42,410 bases of DNA from Clostridiales bacterium. GTDB taxonomy: Bacteria > Bacillota > Clostridia > Christensenellales > Aristaeellaceae. Under the pieces are notes generated by a model. That model searched no databases. It saw only the letters and a list, made by a program, of their open reading frames with translations, and was not told the DNA's origin. This document shows, one piece after another, positions 15,785 through 23,961 of this stretch; within the stretch, counting starts at the first letter, position 1, and each line of letters opens with the position of its first letter. The position numbers and the translations under genes are program-made. Where the stretch lies: the NCBI GenBank assembly GCA_012837965.1, contig DUQF01000028.1:1-42410 (forward strand), given 5' to 3'.

Positions 15785-16725
15785 CAGTCGTTTACCACAA
15801 AGCTTTGTTGAAACAGGAAGTCGGCAAGCAATTCCCGGTTGATTTCAAAATCGAGCAGCTGACCGGCCCCTCCATAGTATTCATAGGGGTGTACCGTGCC
15901 GTCATATGGCAGGCGGTTGGTTTCAAGGGGCGAATGCCGCAGGTTCCAAATGGTATTAAAAGCCTCCAAAGCATCGGTTACGGTTAGGTTGGTGTCCAAG
16001 GTGTTGGAAAGAATAGCGTCCAGCAGCTTTTCGGCTTCTTCGTAGCTGATGTCACGCAGGCTGTCTGCCAGTTGACTTAACACATAGCGGGTGCGGAAAG
16101 TGCGCCCGAAGTCTTGCGTTTCGCCGTTTGAAGCGCGCACCTTGCGCATACGCATATAGATGACGGCGGCATGACCTGTGAAGTAATAGTCGCCGCCATA
16201 GGTCATGGAAGGTGTTGTGCTGGAGGATGAAATGGCATAGTTTTTTAGGTACGAAGCTTCGGCGTTGGTTACATTGAGCTTAACACCGCCAGCGGCGTCC
16301 ACAATGGCCTGCACCTGCCCCCAGTCCATTAGAATGTATTTGTCGATCTGAATGCCAAAATGGCGATTGATGGTGTCTATTAAGCCTTGCACCCCGAATT
16401 TTTTCACAATATGGGTAAGCCTACCGGGTTTTCCATCAGGGTAGATGACCAGCATATCGCGAATAAAGCTGGTAATCATGAGCCTGCCGGTGGCTTCATC
16501 TACGGAAAAAAGTACCATGCCGTCAGAGTTGCTCAGATTATGTAATTTGGCGTTCCAAGAATCCATGCACAGTAAAAGATAGTGATGCATGCCTTCGGGT
16601 GTCGCGGGAATCTGTTCAGGGCTTAAAACACTGATTTTGTTTAGCACATCCTCTCTCTGAGTGATAGCTAAGGCACTTGAACATAGCATGATTAGGGACA
16701 ACAGAAGACAGGTCAATCTGCGCAT
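15784..16725 (-). CDS. LytR-CpsA-Psr (LCP) family protein
   Basis: This 313-residue exported or membrane-anchored protein belongs to the LCP family, which transfers polyprenyl-phosphate-linked polymers to peptidoglycan. Residues 1-20 form a signal or anchor (LTCLLLSLIMLCSSALA). Family signatures are SFIRDMLVIYPDGKPGRLTH, GLIDTINRHFGIQID and DFGRTFRTRYVLSQL, which supply the conserved arginines and aspartates of the lipid-phosphate pocket. TAAAGGAG precedes the ATG. The sequence is fairly divergent, so its polymer (teichoic acid, capsule or other) cannot be stated. Confidence 0.85.
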   Translation of the reverse strand: MRRLTCLLLSLIMLCSSALAITQREDVLNKISVLSPEQIPATPEGMHHYLLLCMDSWNAKLHNLSNSDGMVLFSVDEATGRLMITSFIRDMLVIYPDGKPGRLTHIVKKFGVQGLIDTINRHFGIQIDKYILMDWGQVQAIVDAAGGVKLNVTNAEASYLKNYAISSSSTTPSMTYGGDYYFTGHAAVIYMRMRKVRASNGETQDFGRTFRTRYVLSQLADSLRDISYEEAEKLLDAILSNTLDTNLTVTDALEAFNTIWNLRHSPLETNRLPYDGTVHPYEYYGGAGQLLDFEINRELLADFLFQQSFVVND

Positions 16726-16742
16726 AATTTCTCCTTTAAAAC

Positions 16743-17258
16743 TTATAGCGCAAGCTGCTCAAAAGGCTTACGGTATCTAAGCAGCAGGTACAACGTATAT
16801 ACTTGTAATGGGTAAGTAACCAGGGTGCGCAGGAATTTAATGGGCGTGATAGGCACGCCGTACATAAAATACAATGCCAAAGTATTGGCCGTCCAGTAGA
16901 TGAGGACGGTAACTATTCCCTGAGACACAATGGCCTGCAAAAGCTCAGGCACCTTGCTTGATTGCTTGTGCATGGTCAGGCCGTATATCAACCCCTGAAC
17001 ACAGGCAATCACAGTGAATACGGGGTTAAAGTCTGAACCTAAGTTGGCCAAAATATCAATGATGGTGGCGACCAACATTGAAGGAACGGGGCCATAGAGC
17101 ATGCCCGACATGGCCATGGCAATATAGGATGAGGGGAGGCGGAAGTTTTTGGGGCCGATATTGCCCATGTACTTTTCCAGCACGATGCCCATGGCGGCAA
17201 TCATGGCCATCACCACGAGCTGCTTGGTTGAGAATTTAGCCTTTGCTTGAGTGTTCAT
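16743..17258 (-). CDS. ECF transporter S component, folate (FolT)-like
   Basis: This 171-residue protein has about five or six hydrophobic helices and resembles substrate-binding S components of ECF vitamin transporters. Signatures are the cytoplasmic N-terminus followed by QLVVMAMIAAMGIVLEK, then LPSSYIAMAMSGMLYGPVPSML and GLIYGL, as in the folate subgroup. It would capture a vitamin and work with a shared EcfAAT module encoded elsewhere. The start codon overlaps the deaminase stop by one base (TAATG) and is preceded by GGAGGAAAT. No riboswitch can precede it because it is internal to the operon. The substrate assignment is tentative. Confidence 0.7.
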   Translation of the reverse strand: MNTQAKAKFSTKQLVVMAMIAAMGIVLEKYMGNIGPKNFRLPSSYIAMAMSGMLYGPVPSMLVATIIDILANLGSDFNPVFTVIACVQGLIYGLTMHKQSSKVPELLQAIVSQGIVTVLIYWTANTLALYFMYGVPITPIKFLRTLVTYPLQVYTLYLLLRYRKPFEQLAL

Positions 17259-17722
17259 TATATTTCCTCCGGATAGCGTTGTAATAAAACACCTGTTTCT
17301 CTAAAAAATTCAAGGGAAAATTCGTCCGGATAGCCCTGCTCATAAACGACACGCACGATGCCGGCGTTGACAATCATTTTTGCGCACATCGAGCAGGGTT
17401 GGTGGGTACAGTAAAGGGTGGCGCCCTCAATGGAAACGCCTAATTTGGCGGCTTGGATGATAGCGTTTTGCTCCGCGTGGATGGCGTAGCATATTTCAGC
17501 CCGTGTACCTGAGGGGATGCTCAACTTTCTTCTCAAACACTCGCCCTTATCTTTGCAGGTTCGCATACCTGCTGGCGCTCCGTTATAGCCGGTGGTAATC
17601 ACTCGCTTGTCCCTGACAATAACACAACCGATATTGCGCTCGGACGCGTAGCAACTTGACCATGTGCCAACCTGTTTAGCCAAGTTCATAAAACGGTGAT
17701 CCCATTTATTCCATCCTTGCAT
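17258..17722 (-). CDS. dCMP deaminase family protein (ComEB-like)
   Basis: This 154-residue zinc deaminase has HAE at 82-84 and PCSMC with C110 and C113 as zinc ligands. Length and the N-terminal region match deoxycytidylate deaminase, which makes dUMP for thymidylate synthesis. The neighbouring folate-type transporter would fit thymidylate metabolism (inference). TAGGAGG precedes the ATG. It is the first gene of the five-gene operon running down to GH13, with its own promoter at 17742-17770. Confidence 0.88.
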   Translation of the reverse strand: MQGWNKWDHRFMNLAKQVGTWSSCYASERNIGCVIVRDKRVITTGYNGAPAGMRTCKDKGECLRRKLSIPSGTRAEICYAIHAEQNAIIQAAKLGVSIEGATLYCTHQPCSMCAKMIVNAGIVRVVYEQGYPDEFSLEFFRETGVLLQRYPEEI

Positions 17723-17741
17723 GTAAGCCTCCTATCAGCGA

Positions 17742-17770
17742 ATTATAGCAAATCTTTTGCAGCGGGGCAA
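17742..17770 (-). promoter_or_regulatory. Promoter of the dCMP deaminase operon
   Basis: TTGCCC, 17 nt and TATAAT read on the minus strand about 20 bp upstream of the deaminase start. It lies divergent to the ogt promoter, with only 3 bp between the two -35 boxes. Confidence 0.7.
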
Positions 17771-17773
17771 TGG

Positions 17774-17803
17774 TTGACGAACAGGGAAAAATCGGGGGAT
17801 AAT
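17774..17803 (+). promoter_or_regulatory. Promoter of the ogt gene
   Basis: TTGACG, 18 nt and GATAAT, followed within 20 bp by the ogt ribosome binding site and ATG. Confidence 0.7.
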
Positions 17804-17821
17804 GATAAAAAGGAGGGGTGT

Positions 17822-18289
17822 ATGGAAAAGATTAACTATCAAAGCCCGATGGGAACCTTGATGATTGTCGTTCGGGGTGGAAAAATCGTTGAAATTAGCC
17901 TCAAAACAACAAAAAATACAAACGATGCCGCCCTCCAAAAGGAGCCTGTTTTACTCAAAGCTATGGAGTGGTTGGACGCTTATTTTCACCAAAAGACTCT
18001 CTTGCCTTTGCCACCCCTAATACCCGCGGGGACAAAATTTCAGCAAGCCGTGTGGCAAGAATGCATGCTTGTCCCTTGGGGACAAACCCTGACCTATGGC
18101 GACCTTGCAAAACGGGTGGCCTTGCGTACGCAAAAGCCAAGCATGTCTGCTCAGGCTGTCGGGCAAGCGCTTTCCAAAAATCCCATCTTGCTCATGATTC
18201 CCTGCCACCGTATTGTAGCAAAAGGGGGCATCGGCGGGTTTTCAAGCGGCTTGGCGCTCAAAACCTTCCTGCTTGAGCATGAACAGTAA
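17822..18289 (+). CDS. ogt: Methylated-DNA--protein-cysteine methyltransferase
   Basis: This 155-residue suicide enzyme transfers methyl from O6-methylguanine (and O4-methylthymine) to its own cysteine. The acceptor C128 is in the invariant PCHRV-type motif IPCHRIV (127-132), and LTYGDLAKRV and the GGF loop that follow are typical. The ATG at 17822 has AAGGAGGGG upstream; longer frames to 17696 would cross the promoter. It is a single-gene transcript, divergent from the dCMP deaminase and convergent with the HAD gene only 5 bp away. Confidence 0.95.
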   Translation: MEKINYQSPMGTLMIVVRGGKIVEISLKTTKNTNDAALQKEPVLLKAMEWLDAYFHQKTLLPLPPLIPAGTKFQQAVWQECMLVPWGQTLTYGDLAKRVALRTQKPSMSAQAVGQALSKNPILLMIPCHRIVAKGGIGGFSSGLALKTFLLEHEQ

Positions 18290-18294
18290 AAGAT

Positions 18295-18906
18295 TTATTG
18301 TATATCCAGCAATTCGTCCAGTTGTTCTCTTAAAGCGTTCACATCGCCACGAAAGACAAGGCCTTGCATGCCTACGGTCATACCGCCCGCGATGTTGCCG
18401 GGCAGATCGTCGATGAACACGCACTCTTCTGCCTGCAAGGAAAATTTCGCGAGGAAAGTTTCGTAAATGGCGGGCATGGGCTTGACCAATTGCACGTCTG
18501 CCGAAAACAGTGTTCCGGAAAAATACTCATGACCGGGTATGGTGTGAAAATAGTCGTTTGCCCTTGAGGAAGCGTTGGACAGCAGGTATATTTGACAGCC
18601 CATTTCGTGGTATCTGGCAATCAACTCAGCCATTCCGTCAATAACAATCAGGCACTCGTTCCAGTGCGATATGTATCGATGAGCTGCGTGGTGCAAGCGC
18701 TGAGGGAGCTTGGGAAGCACCAGCTTTTCAAGCTCCTTTTCATCGATATGCCCCCAGTCCATCAAAGGCCAGAGCGGACTGGACGCGATTTCCACCTTGA
18801 GCAATTTCCTGTCATTTGGGTCAAGCACGCCCTGCATTTGAAGGATGGCATCGGGGTCATAGTCAATCAGCACCCGACCCATATCAAAAACAAGATTCTT
18901 AATCAT
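18295..18906 (-). CDS. HAD-family phosphatase (YihX-like)
   Basis: This 203-residue protein is a haloacid dehalogenase-like hydrolase. Motif I is FDMGRVLIDYD (DMG replaces the usual DxD, as in the YihX/epoxide-hydrolase-like subgroup), motif II is LSNAS, and the motif IV region is CVFIDDLPGNIAGG. A helical cap lies between motifs I and II. Likely substrates are sugar phosphates or nucleotides; the exact one is unknown. The ATG at 18906 is one base past the stop of the small membrane gene, suggesting coupling. A longer frame to 18951 would overlap that gene. It is the last gene of the long operon, with no clear terminator before ogt. Confidence 0.85.
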   Translation of the reverse strand: MIKNLVFDMGRVLIDYDPDAILQMQGVLDPNDRKLLKVEIASSPLWPLMDWGHIDEKELEKLVLPKLPQRLHHAAHRYISHWNECLIVIDGMAELIARYHEMGCQIYLLSNASSRANDYFHTIPGHEYFSGTLFSADVQLVKPMPAIYETFLAKFSLQAEECVFIDDLPGNIAGGMTVGMQGLVFRGDVNALREQLDELLDIQ

Positions 18907-18907
18907 C

Positions 18908-19093
18908 TTAACGCATAAACTTGTCAACAAGTGATTTGACTTTATTGACAATGTCGTTTGGCGGGATTTCCATCAGCAGCGCAAGCAGCGCCATGCCGAT
19001 TACAATGCCAAAGAAAATTTGTTGAGGAATGATCCATATCGCCACCAAAAGGGCAATAACGGGAATCAGATATTTTTTGTTTATCATGTTCAA
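18908..19093 (-). CDS. Small two-helix membrane protein of unknown function
   Basis: This 61-residue protein has two hydrophobic helices (YLIPVIALLVAIWII and IFFGIVIGMALLALLME) and an amphipathic basic tail (DIVNKVKSLVDKFMR). No family is recognised. AAGGAG lies 10 bases upstream of the ATG. It is sandwiched between manA (7 bp gap) and the HAD gene (1 bp gap), so it is clearly part of the operon. The tight spacing and good ribosome binding site support a real gene. Confidence 0.65.
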   Translation of the reverse strand: MNMINKKYLIPVIALLVAIWIIPQQIFFGIVIGMALLALLMEIPPNDIVNKVKSLVDKFMR

Positions 19094-19100
19094 TAACTCC

Positions 19101-20060
19101 TTATGATTGTAACGGCGGATAGCTGAGCAGCAGCTTTTTGCCGGTTACTTTGAGGGGATAGCCCTTGGAAGGCAGGAAAACGGTTTGTCCCTTGACAAGC
19201 TCCATTGTTTTATTGTCATAACATAGGGCGGCGGCGCTAAGAGCCGTCAGCATTCCGAAGCTGCCCGCGAAGGAAGGAAGCGGCTCCTTAGAACAGTCGT
19301 ACAGGGACTCAGTGACAAAGTAGGGGCTTTTTACCAGCAGCGTTCTCGCGAGTGTGATGGATTTCTTGGGGAGTGCTTCGGGTTTCGCTTCCACATCCAC
19401 TACGTCCAGTGCCTTTTTTAGATGGAGTGGCCGTTTGTTGCCGTCCTTATCTACACGCTCCCAGTCGTAAAACCGGTAGGTTATGTCGCTTGATTGCTGG
19501 ATTTCATACAACACAACGCCTGAGCCGATGGCATGCAGGGTACCCGCGTTAATTAGAAAAACATCGCCCGGCTTTACCTGAACTCTTTCCAGCAGGCTCT
19601 CAACGGCGGAGCCTTGAAGAGAGGCTTCTTTCAGTTCGGTTTTATTCGTTCCTTCCTTCACCCCGAACACAAGCTCTGCGCCTTCATCACAATCCAGAAT
19701 AATCCAGGCTTCGGTTTTGCCAAGCTTGTTTTCGTGTTCTTGGGCGTAGGTGTCATCGGGGTGTACCTGTACGCTTAGCAGCTCCCGTGCGCTGACAAGT
19801 TTCAGCAGCAAGGGAAAGGCCTTATTTACAAAGCGCCCGACCAGGTTTTCACCGTGTTTTTTGATGAGTTCGGGCAGGGTATAACCCTCTTCATCCCTGC
19901 TGGAAAGCCCGTATAGAGCGCTCACTTCCAGCGATTCGCCCGTTCGTTTGTCTGGCAAATTACGCCCAAACAGGTGCTTTAAGGCATCACTGCCCCAGGG
20001 GGTGGCTTGCCCAAAGCGATAGGCCGGTAGCATTTTGATTGGGGCAAGAACTGTGTTCAT
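19101..20060 (-). CDS. manA: Mannose-6-phosphate isomerase, class I
   Basis: This 319-residue type I phosphomannose isomerase is a zinc enzyme of the cupin superfamily that interconverts fructose-6-P and mannose-6-P. Metal-site motifs are QVHPDD (98-103), KTEAW (115-119) and NAGTLHAIG, with the catalytic region following. The length fits the short bacterial group. The ATG shares one base with the pepV stop (TGATG), so this start is preferred over 20081. It is part of the minus-strand operon from uvrA. Confidence 0.95.
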   Translation of the reverse strand: MNTVLAPIKMLPAYRFGQATPWGSDALKHLFGRNLPDKRTGESLEVSALYGLSSRDEEGYTLPELIKKHGENLVGRFVNKAFPLLLKLVSARELLSVQVHPDDTYAQEHENKLGKTEAWIILDCDEGAELVFGVKEGTNKTELKEASLQGSAVESLLERVQVKPGDVFLINAGTLHAIGSGVVLYEIQQSSDITYRFYDWERVDKDGNKRPLHLKKALDVVDVEAKPEALPKKSITLARTLLVKSPYFVTESLYDCSKEPLPSFAGSFGMLTALSAAALCYDNKTMELVKGQTVFLPSKGYPLKVTGKKLLLSYPPLQS

Positions 20061-21439
20061 CAATTCTCGTTCTGTCCGCACAGTTTGATGATGGCGAGCG
20101 CGAATATTTTCATGCTTTTGTAGAGACTTTCCAGTCGTATGTGCTCATCAGCCTGGTGGGCAACCTCGGGATCACCGGGGAAGGAAGCGCCGAAGGCGAC
20201 CCCTTCTTCCAATACCTTTGCATAGGTGCCGCCGCCGATGGCCAACGCCTTTTTCTCATTGCCTGTTACCTCGTGGTAGGCGTCCAGCAGCTTTTGAACC
20301 AACTCGCTTGACTCGGGCACTACATGCGGCGGTCTTGAAGAAACCAAGGTGAGATTGCAATCAGGCATGGATGCGCTGATAGCTTTAAAAATCTCTTGGT
20401 GGTTTGCGAGTACGGGGGTACGCAAGTCAAGTAAAGCATAGAGCTTGTTATTTTCAACACGGATGATGCCGATATTGCAGGTGAGCTTACCTGACTGTCC
20501 GTCTTCAACGCTGGCATTCATATTTTCGCCGTGGTAGGTAATGCCAAGGGTGTTTGCAAGGGTGGCAAGGGAGCCGGTAGCGCCAAGGTCACGCAAAATA
20601 ACCAGCATCATGCCAATGGCGTTGAGCGTCGCTTCAGGATAGGCGGCGTGCCCCGGGATGCCTGTGGTTTGAATGTGAACACAGCCGTCTTCTTCTTGGG
20701 CCGACACTTTCCAGCCATATTTTTTGCTGAGTTCATCAACCTTTTGTAGTAAGTCGGCGCCATCCTGAATCTTTGCTTTGGCGGAGCCGGGCACCACATT
20801 AGGCCTTTCGCCCGTGTTAAAGGAGAGTACCTGAAGCCCTTCTGTGGGCAGTTCAGCCTCGATGCTGATATGCATACCGCCTTTTTCAATGTTGATGACA
20901 GGATAGTCGGCATCGGGGCTAAAGCCCGAGCGGGGCAGGGTTGCGTGCTGCGCGTAATAGCGCATGTCTTCCCAGCCCGACTCTTCATCACAGCCCAAAA
21001 TCAGGCGCACCTTGCGCTTCAAGGGAATGCCTAAGTCTTTCACGGCCTTCATGGCGTACAGCGCCGCTACGGCCGGTCCCTTATCATCGCTGGTGCCGCG
21101 GCCGTACATGATACCGTCCTCCACCACGGGATTAAAGGGCTCACGCGTCCAGCCCTCGCCAACGGGCACTACATCCAAGTGAGCTAAAATGGCAAGCGCT
21201 TCATAATCGTCGCCTTTGCCAAAGTCGGCGTGTCCGGCATGGTTGCCGATGTTTTCCACCTCAAAGCCAAGGTCGGCGCAATCTTTTAGCGCCTGGTCAA
21301 GGCAGCGGCGTATCTCCACACCATAGGGAGCGCCTTCGGTTTTCTCGCCTTTTACGGAGGGAATGGCCACCCAGCGTTTGAGTGTTTCTACCATCTGCGG
21401 GCGCAGAGATACAAGAATTTCATCTAATTTTCTGTACAT
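20060..21439 (-). CDS. pepV: PepV-type M20 dipeptidase
   Basis: This 459-residue metallopeptidase is of the M20 family, PepV/Sapep subgroup, which hydrolyses dipeptides in the cytosol. Metal ligands and catalytic residues are recognisable: H87 and D89 in AHLDVVP, D118 in GRGTSDDKG, and E152/E153 in DEESG. The inserted lid domain occupies the middle, as in PepV. AAAAGGAG precedes the ATG. It lies 13 bp after the PatB-like gene and is fused by a one-base overlap to manA. Confidence 0.93.
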   Translation of the reverse strand: MYRKLDEILVSLRPQMVETLKRWVAIPSVKGEKTEGAPYGVEIRRCLDQALKDCADLGFEVENIGNHAGHADFGKGDDYEALAILAHLDVVPVGEGWTREPFNPVVEDGIMYGRGTSDDKGPAVAALYAMKAVKDLGIPLKRKVRLILGCDEESGWEDMRYYAQHATLPRSGFSPDADYPVINIEKGGMHISIEAELPTEGLQVLSFNTGERPNVVPGSAKAKIQDGADLLQKVDELSKKYGWKVSAQEEDGCVHIQTTGIPGHAAYPEATLNAIGMMLVILRDLGATGSLATLANTLGITYHGENMNASVEDGQSGKLTCNIGIIRVENNKLYALLDLRTPVLANHQEIFKAISASMPDCNLTLVSSRPPHVVPESSELVQKLLDAYHEVTGNEKKALAIGGGTYAKVLEEGVAFGASFPGDPEVAHQADEHIRLESLYKSMKIFALAIIKLCGQNEN

Positions 21440-21452
21440 GACAAACTCCTTT

Positions 21453-22625
21453 TTAAGAAATGAGTGCGTTTTTCAGGCGCTCAAGTCCGGCAAGCAACTG
21501 TGCTTTGGGGCAACCGAAGTTGATGCGCAGGTGATTTTTACCTAATTCTTTGGAAAAGACATAGCCCATGGTAAATGCCACCTTGTTGGTTTTAAGCTTT
21601 TCCTCAAGCGTTGTGTCGTCCGTTTCGTAGGCGCTGATATCCAGCCAGGCAAGGTATGTGCACTCGATGGGTGTGAGCTTTGCCAGAGGTAGGTGGGTTT
21701 TTACATAATCCGCAAGGTGTTTGCGGTTTTGGTCAAGATAAGCGAGTAAGCCGTCCAGCCATTCATCGCCTTTTTCGTAGGCGGCTTTGGCGGCGACCAG
21801 TGAAAAAATATTACCACGTTCAATGCCCAGGCGGCGCATATTTAGGGCAGTTGTTTCCATAAGCGCGGTGTCCCTGCTAATCATGTAGGCAAGCTGCAAG
21901 CCCGCCACGTTAAAGGTTTTGGAGGGGGCCGCAAGGCAAAGGGTGTCGTTGGGCGCTTGTTCAAGGGTCAAAATGGGGGTAAAGGGGTGGTCTTGGTAGA
22001 TAAAATCGTTATGAATTTCATCACAGGCCAGTTTCACTTGGTATTTGTTGCACAGGTCACACAGCTTGATCAGCTCTTCTTTTGTCCAGATGCGGCTAAT
22101 GGGGTTGTGGGGGGAGCAAAGCATCAGCAGCTTCACTCCTTGCTTGAAAGCGCTTTCCACTTTTGCAAAGTCGATGGTGTAGCGGTAATCGTTGCCCTTT
22201 ATCAAGGGAAGCTCCACCAACTGACGCTCGCTTTCGTTAATGGCCGCGTAGAAAGGGGCGTAGATAGGCGTAAAAATAGCCACCTTGTCGCCCGGCTGCG
22301 ACAGTGCTTTGACGGCCATGCGAAGGCCCGTCACCACTGAGGGCAGGAAACAAAGCTCTTCGGGCTTTACAGTGACCCGGTGGCGTCTTTGCCAAAAATC
22401 GCGGATGGCCGCAATGAGGCTGTCCGGAAGGATGGTATAACCATAGTTTGGGTGCTGCGCTCTTTTGGTGAGCGCCTCGTTAATGGCGGGTGCGCAGGCG
22501 AAATCCATGTCTGCCACCCATAGCGGAATAAAGCCTTCCTGCATAAGCCCCGGTTGTTCCCATTTACGGGAATCGGTGCCGTAACGGTTGAGCGGACGGT
22601 CAAAAAAAGCTGCATCAAACTTCAT
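21453..22625 (-). CDS. PatB/MalY-type PLP-dependent cystathionine beta-lyase/aminotransferase
   Basis: This 390-residue fold-type I PLP enzyme has Schiff-base lysine K236 in APSKTFNVAGL, D202 in CDEIHND, and N174 in SPHNP. The N-terminus with WVADMDF matches the MalY/PatB group, which have C-S lyase activity on cystathionine or cysteine conjugates. It starts by a 4 bp ATGA overlap with the methyltransferase gene and has GGAG upstream. Metabolic role (methionine synthesis or sulfur salvage) is inferred from family only. Confidence 0.92.
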   Translation of the reverse strand: MKFDAAFFDRPLNRYGTDSRKWEQPGLMQEGFIPLWVADMDFACAPAINEALTKRAQHPNYGYTILPDSLIAAIRDFWQRRHRVTVKPEELCFLPSVVTGLRMAVKALSQPGDKVAIFTPIYAPFYAAINESERQLVELPLIKGNDYRYTIDFAKVESAFKQGVKLLMLCSPHNPISRIWTKEELIKLCDLCNKYQVKLACDEIHNDFIYQDHPFTPILTLEQAPNDTLCLAAPSKTFNVAGLQLAYMISRDTALMETTALNMRRLGIERGNIFSLVAAKAAYEKGDEWLDGLLAYLDQNRKHLADYVKTHLPLAKLTPIECTYLAWLDISAYETDDTTLEEKLKTNKVAFTMGYVFSKELGKNHLRINFGCPKAQLLAGLERLKNALIS

Positions 22626-23224
22626 TGGTTTTCTCCTTTACAACAAAATACATGATAGCCGCCTTTTCGGGCGACGGTTTCAACAGAATCAAACAGTGTT
22701 TGCAAGTACTTTTTGGCGGAGGGCGCGCCTTGTTGCTTACGCATGACAATGTATAGGGCGCCACCTTTTTCAAGGCTGTCTTTTGCCTCTCTAAACAAGC
22801 GATATACCGTTTCCTTTCCCGACCGGATGGGCGGATTCAGGGCGATGACGGAATAGCTGTTTTGAAGTCCCTTGGTGCCGTCCGTGCAGAAAACCTCGGC
22901 CTTCACGCCGTTTGCAAGCAAATTCTGCTTGGCTAAGGCAACCGCCCGCTCGTTAATATCGCACATGGTAATGGAAGCGCCGGGCGACAGTTTGCCTGCA
23001 ATGACCCCGACAGGCCCCCAGCCGCATCCCAAATCAAGCAGGCTGCCTTGAAGCGGCAGAGGCAGGGCGGTCAGCAGCAAGCGGGTGCCGGGATCCAGCT
23101 CACCTTTGGAAAATACGCCCGCGTCGGTGGTAAAGGTAAAGCGGGTATCCTTCCACTTGAGGTGAAATACCACCGGCTTTGACGGGGTCTGCGGCCGCGC
23201 CTCATAGTACATGCCTTCAGTCAA
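22622..23224 (-). CDS. RsmC-like class I methyltransferase
   Basis: This 200-residue SAM-dependent methyltransferase has motif I LDLGCGWGPVG (63-73) and the catalytic NPPIR motif (130-134), as in guanine-N2 rRNA methyltransferases related to RsmC. It matches the short Firmicutes form with TFTTDAGVFSKG at the N-terminus. The likely start is TTG at 23224, with AAAGGCGG upstream and an 8 bp overlap with rsuA; an ATG at 23212 is an alternative. Pairing with the pseudouridine synthase gene suggests an rRNA-modification pair. The exact target base is inferred. Confidence 0.87.
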   Translation of the reverse strand: MTEGMYYEARPQTPSKPVVFHLKWKDTRFTFTTDAGVFSKGELDPGTRLLLTALPLPLQGSLLDLGCGWGPVGVIAGKLSPGASITMCDINERAVALAKQNLLANGVKAEVFCTDGTKGLQNSYSVIALNPPIRSGKETVYRLFREAKDSLEKGGALYIVMRKQQGAPSAKKYLQTLFDSVETVARKGGYHVFCCKGENQ

Positions 23225-23960
23225 TGGATACCGCCTTTCTTAAATCACTTAATTCGTCATCGGTCAGGGGCCGGTATTCGCCGGGGGAAAGCTTGTCGTC
23301 TAAACAAAGAGGGCCAAAGGACAGGCGTTTGAGAAAAAGGACCTCGTTATCGCAGGCCATGAGCATGCGCCGAACCTGCCTGTGCTGCCCCTCATACACG
23401 GTAACCAAAACCTTGGTGTATTCGCCCGGCTCCAAGTTCATGCTGGAAGGGTCAACTGTTCCAAGCATTTCGAGCTTGGCGGGCATTGCTTCGAGCTTAC
23501 CGAACATTCCGCCTTGGGCAAATTGTTCGACAGTATCACTTTTCACCTCGTTTTTTACCACGGCCTTATACACTTTGGGTATCAAACGCTTGGGCGAAAG
23601 TAGGCGGTGGGCTAATTCCCCATCGGTTGTGAAAAGCAGCAGCCCCTCAGTATCCTTGTCCAGCCGGCCAACGGGCATGCAGCCAAGGGAGGCGGTTTCC
23701 GGCGGCATAAGGTCAAGCACGGTTTTTTGGCTTTTGTTACGGGCAGCGGTAAGCACCCCTGGGGGCTTGTTCATCATGTAGTGACGCTCAAGGCAAAGGT
23801 TTAGCGTTTTGCCCTGGTGGGTAACGGTATCCGTTTGTGCAACCTTAGTTTCCGGTTGTGCTTTTTGCCCATTAACCAAAACCTGCCCAAGAGTAATTGC
23901 TTTTTTGGCTTGTACCCTTGAAAGGGGGAGCAGCTTTGACAGGAGCTTGTCTAAGCGCAT
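23217..23960 (-). CDS. rsuA: 16S rRNA pseudouridine synthase RsuA family
   Basis: This 247-residue enzyme has an N-terminal S4 RNA-binding domain (1-48) and a RluB/RsuA-type catalytic domain with GRLDKDTEGLLLFT, catalytic D101. The motif EGQHRQVRRML is typical. The overall length and domain order fit RsuA (Psi516), although RluB/E/F relatives look similar. It overlaps the downstream methyltransferase by 8 bp and starts one base after the membrane-protein gene. Confidence 0.9.
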   Translation of the reverse strand: MRLDKLLSKLLPLSRVQAKKAITLGQVLVNGQKAQPETKVAQTDTVTHQGKTLNLCLERHYMMNKPPGVLTAARNKSQKTVLDLMPPETASLGCMPVGRLDKDTEGLLLFTTDGELAHRLLSPKRLIPKVYKAVVKNEVKSDTVEQFAQGGMFGKLEAMPAKLEMLGTVDPSSMNLEPGEYTKVLVTVYEGQHRQVRRMLMACDNEVLFLKRLSFGPLCLDDKLSPGEYRPLTDDELSDLRKAVSID

Positions 23961-23961
23961 G

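Noticed and set aside
17258-17300. Riboswitch in front of the folate-type ECF gene
   Set aside because: The gene start overlaps the preceding deaminase stop, leaving no leader.
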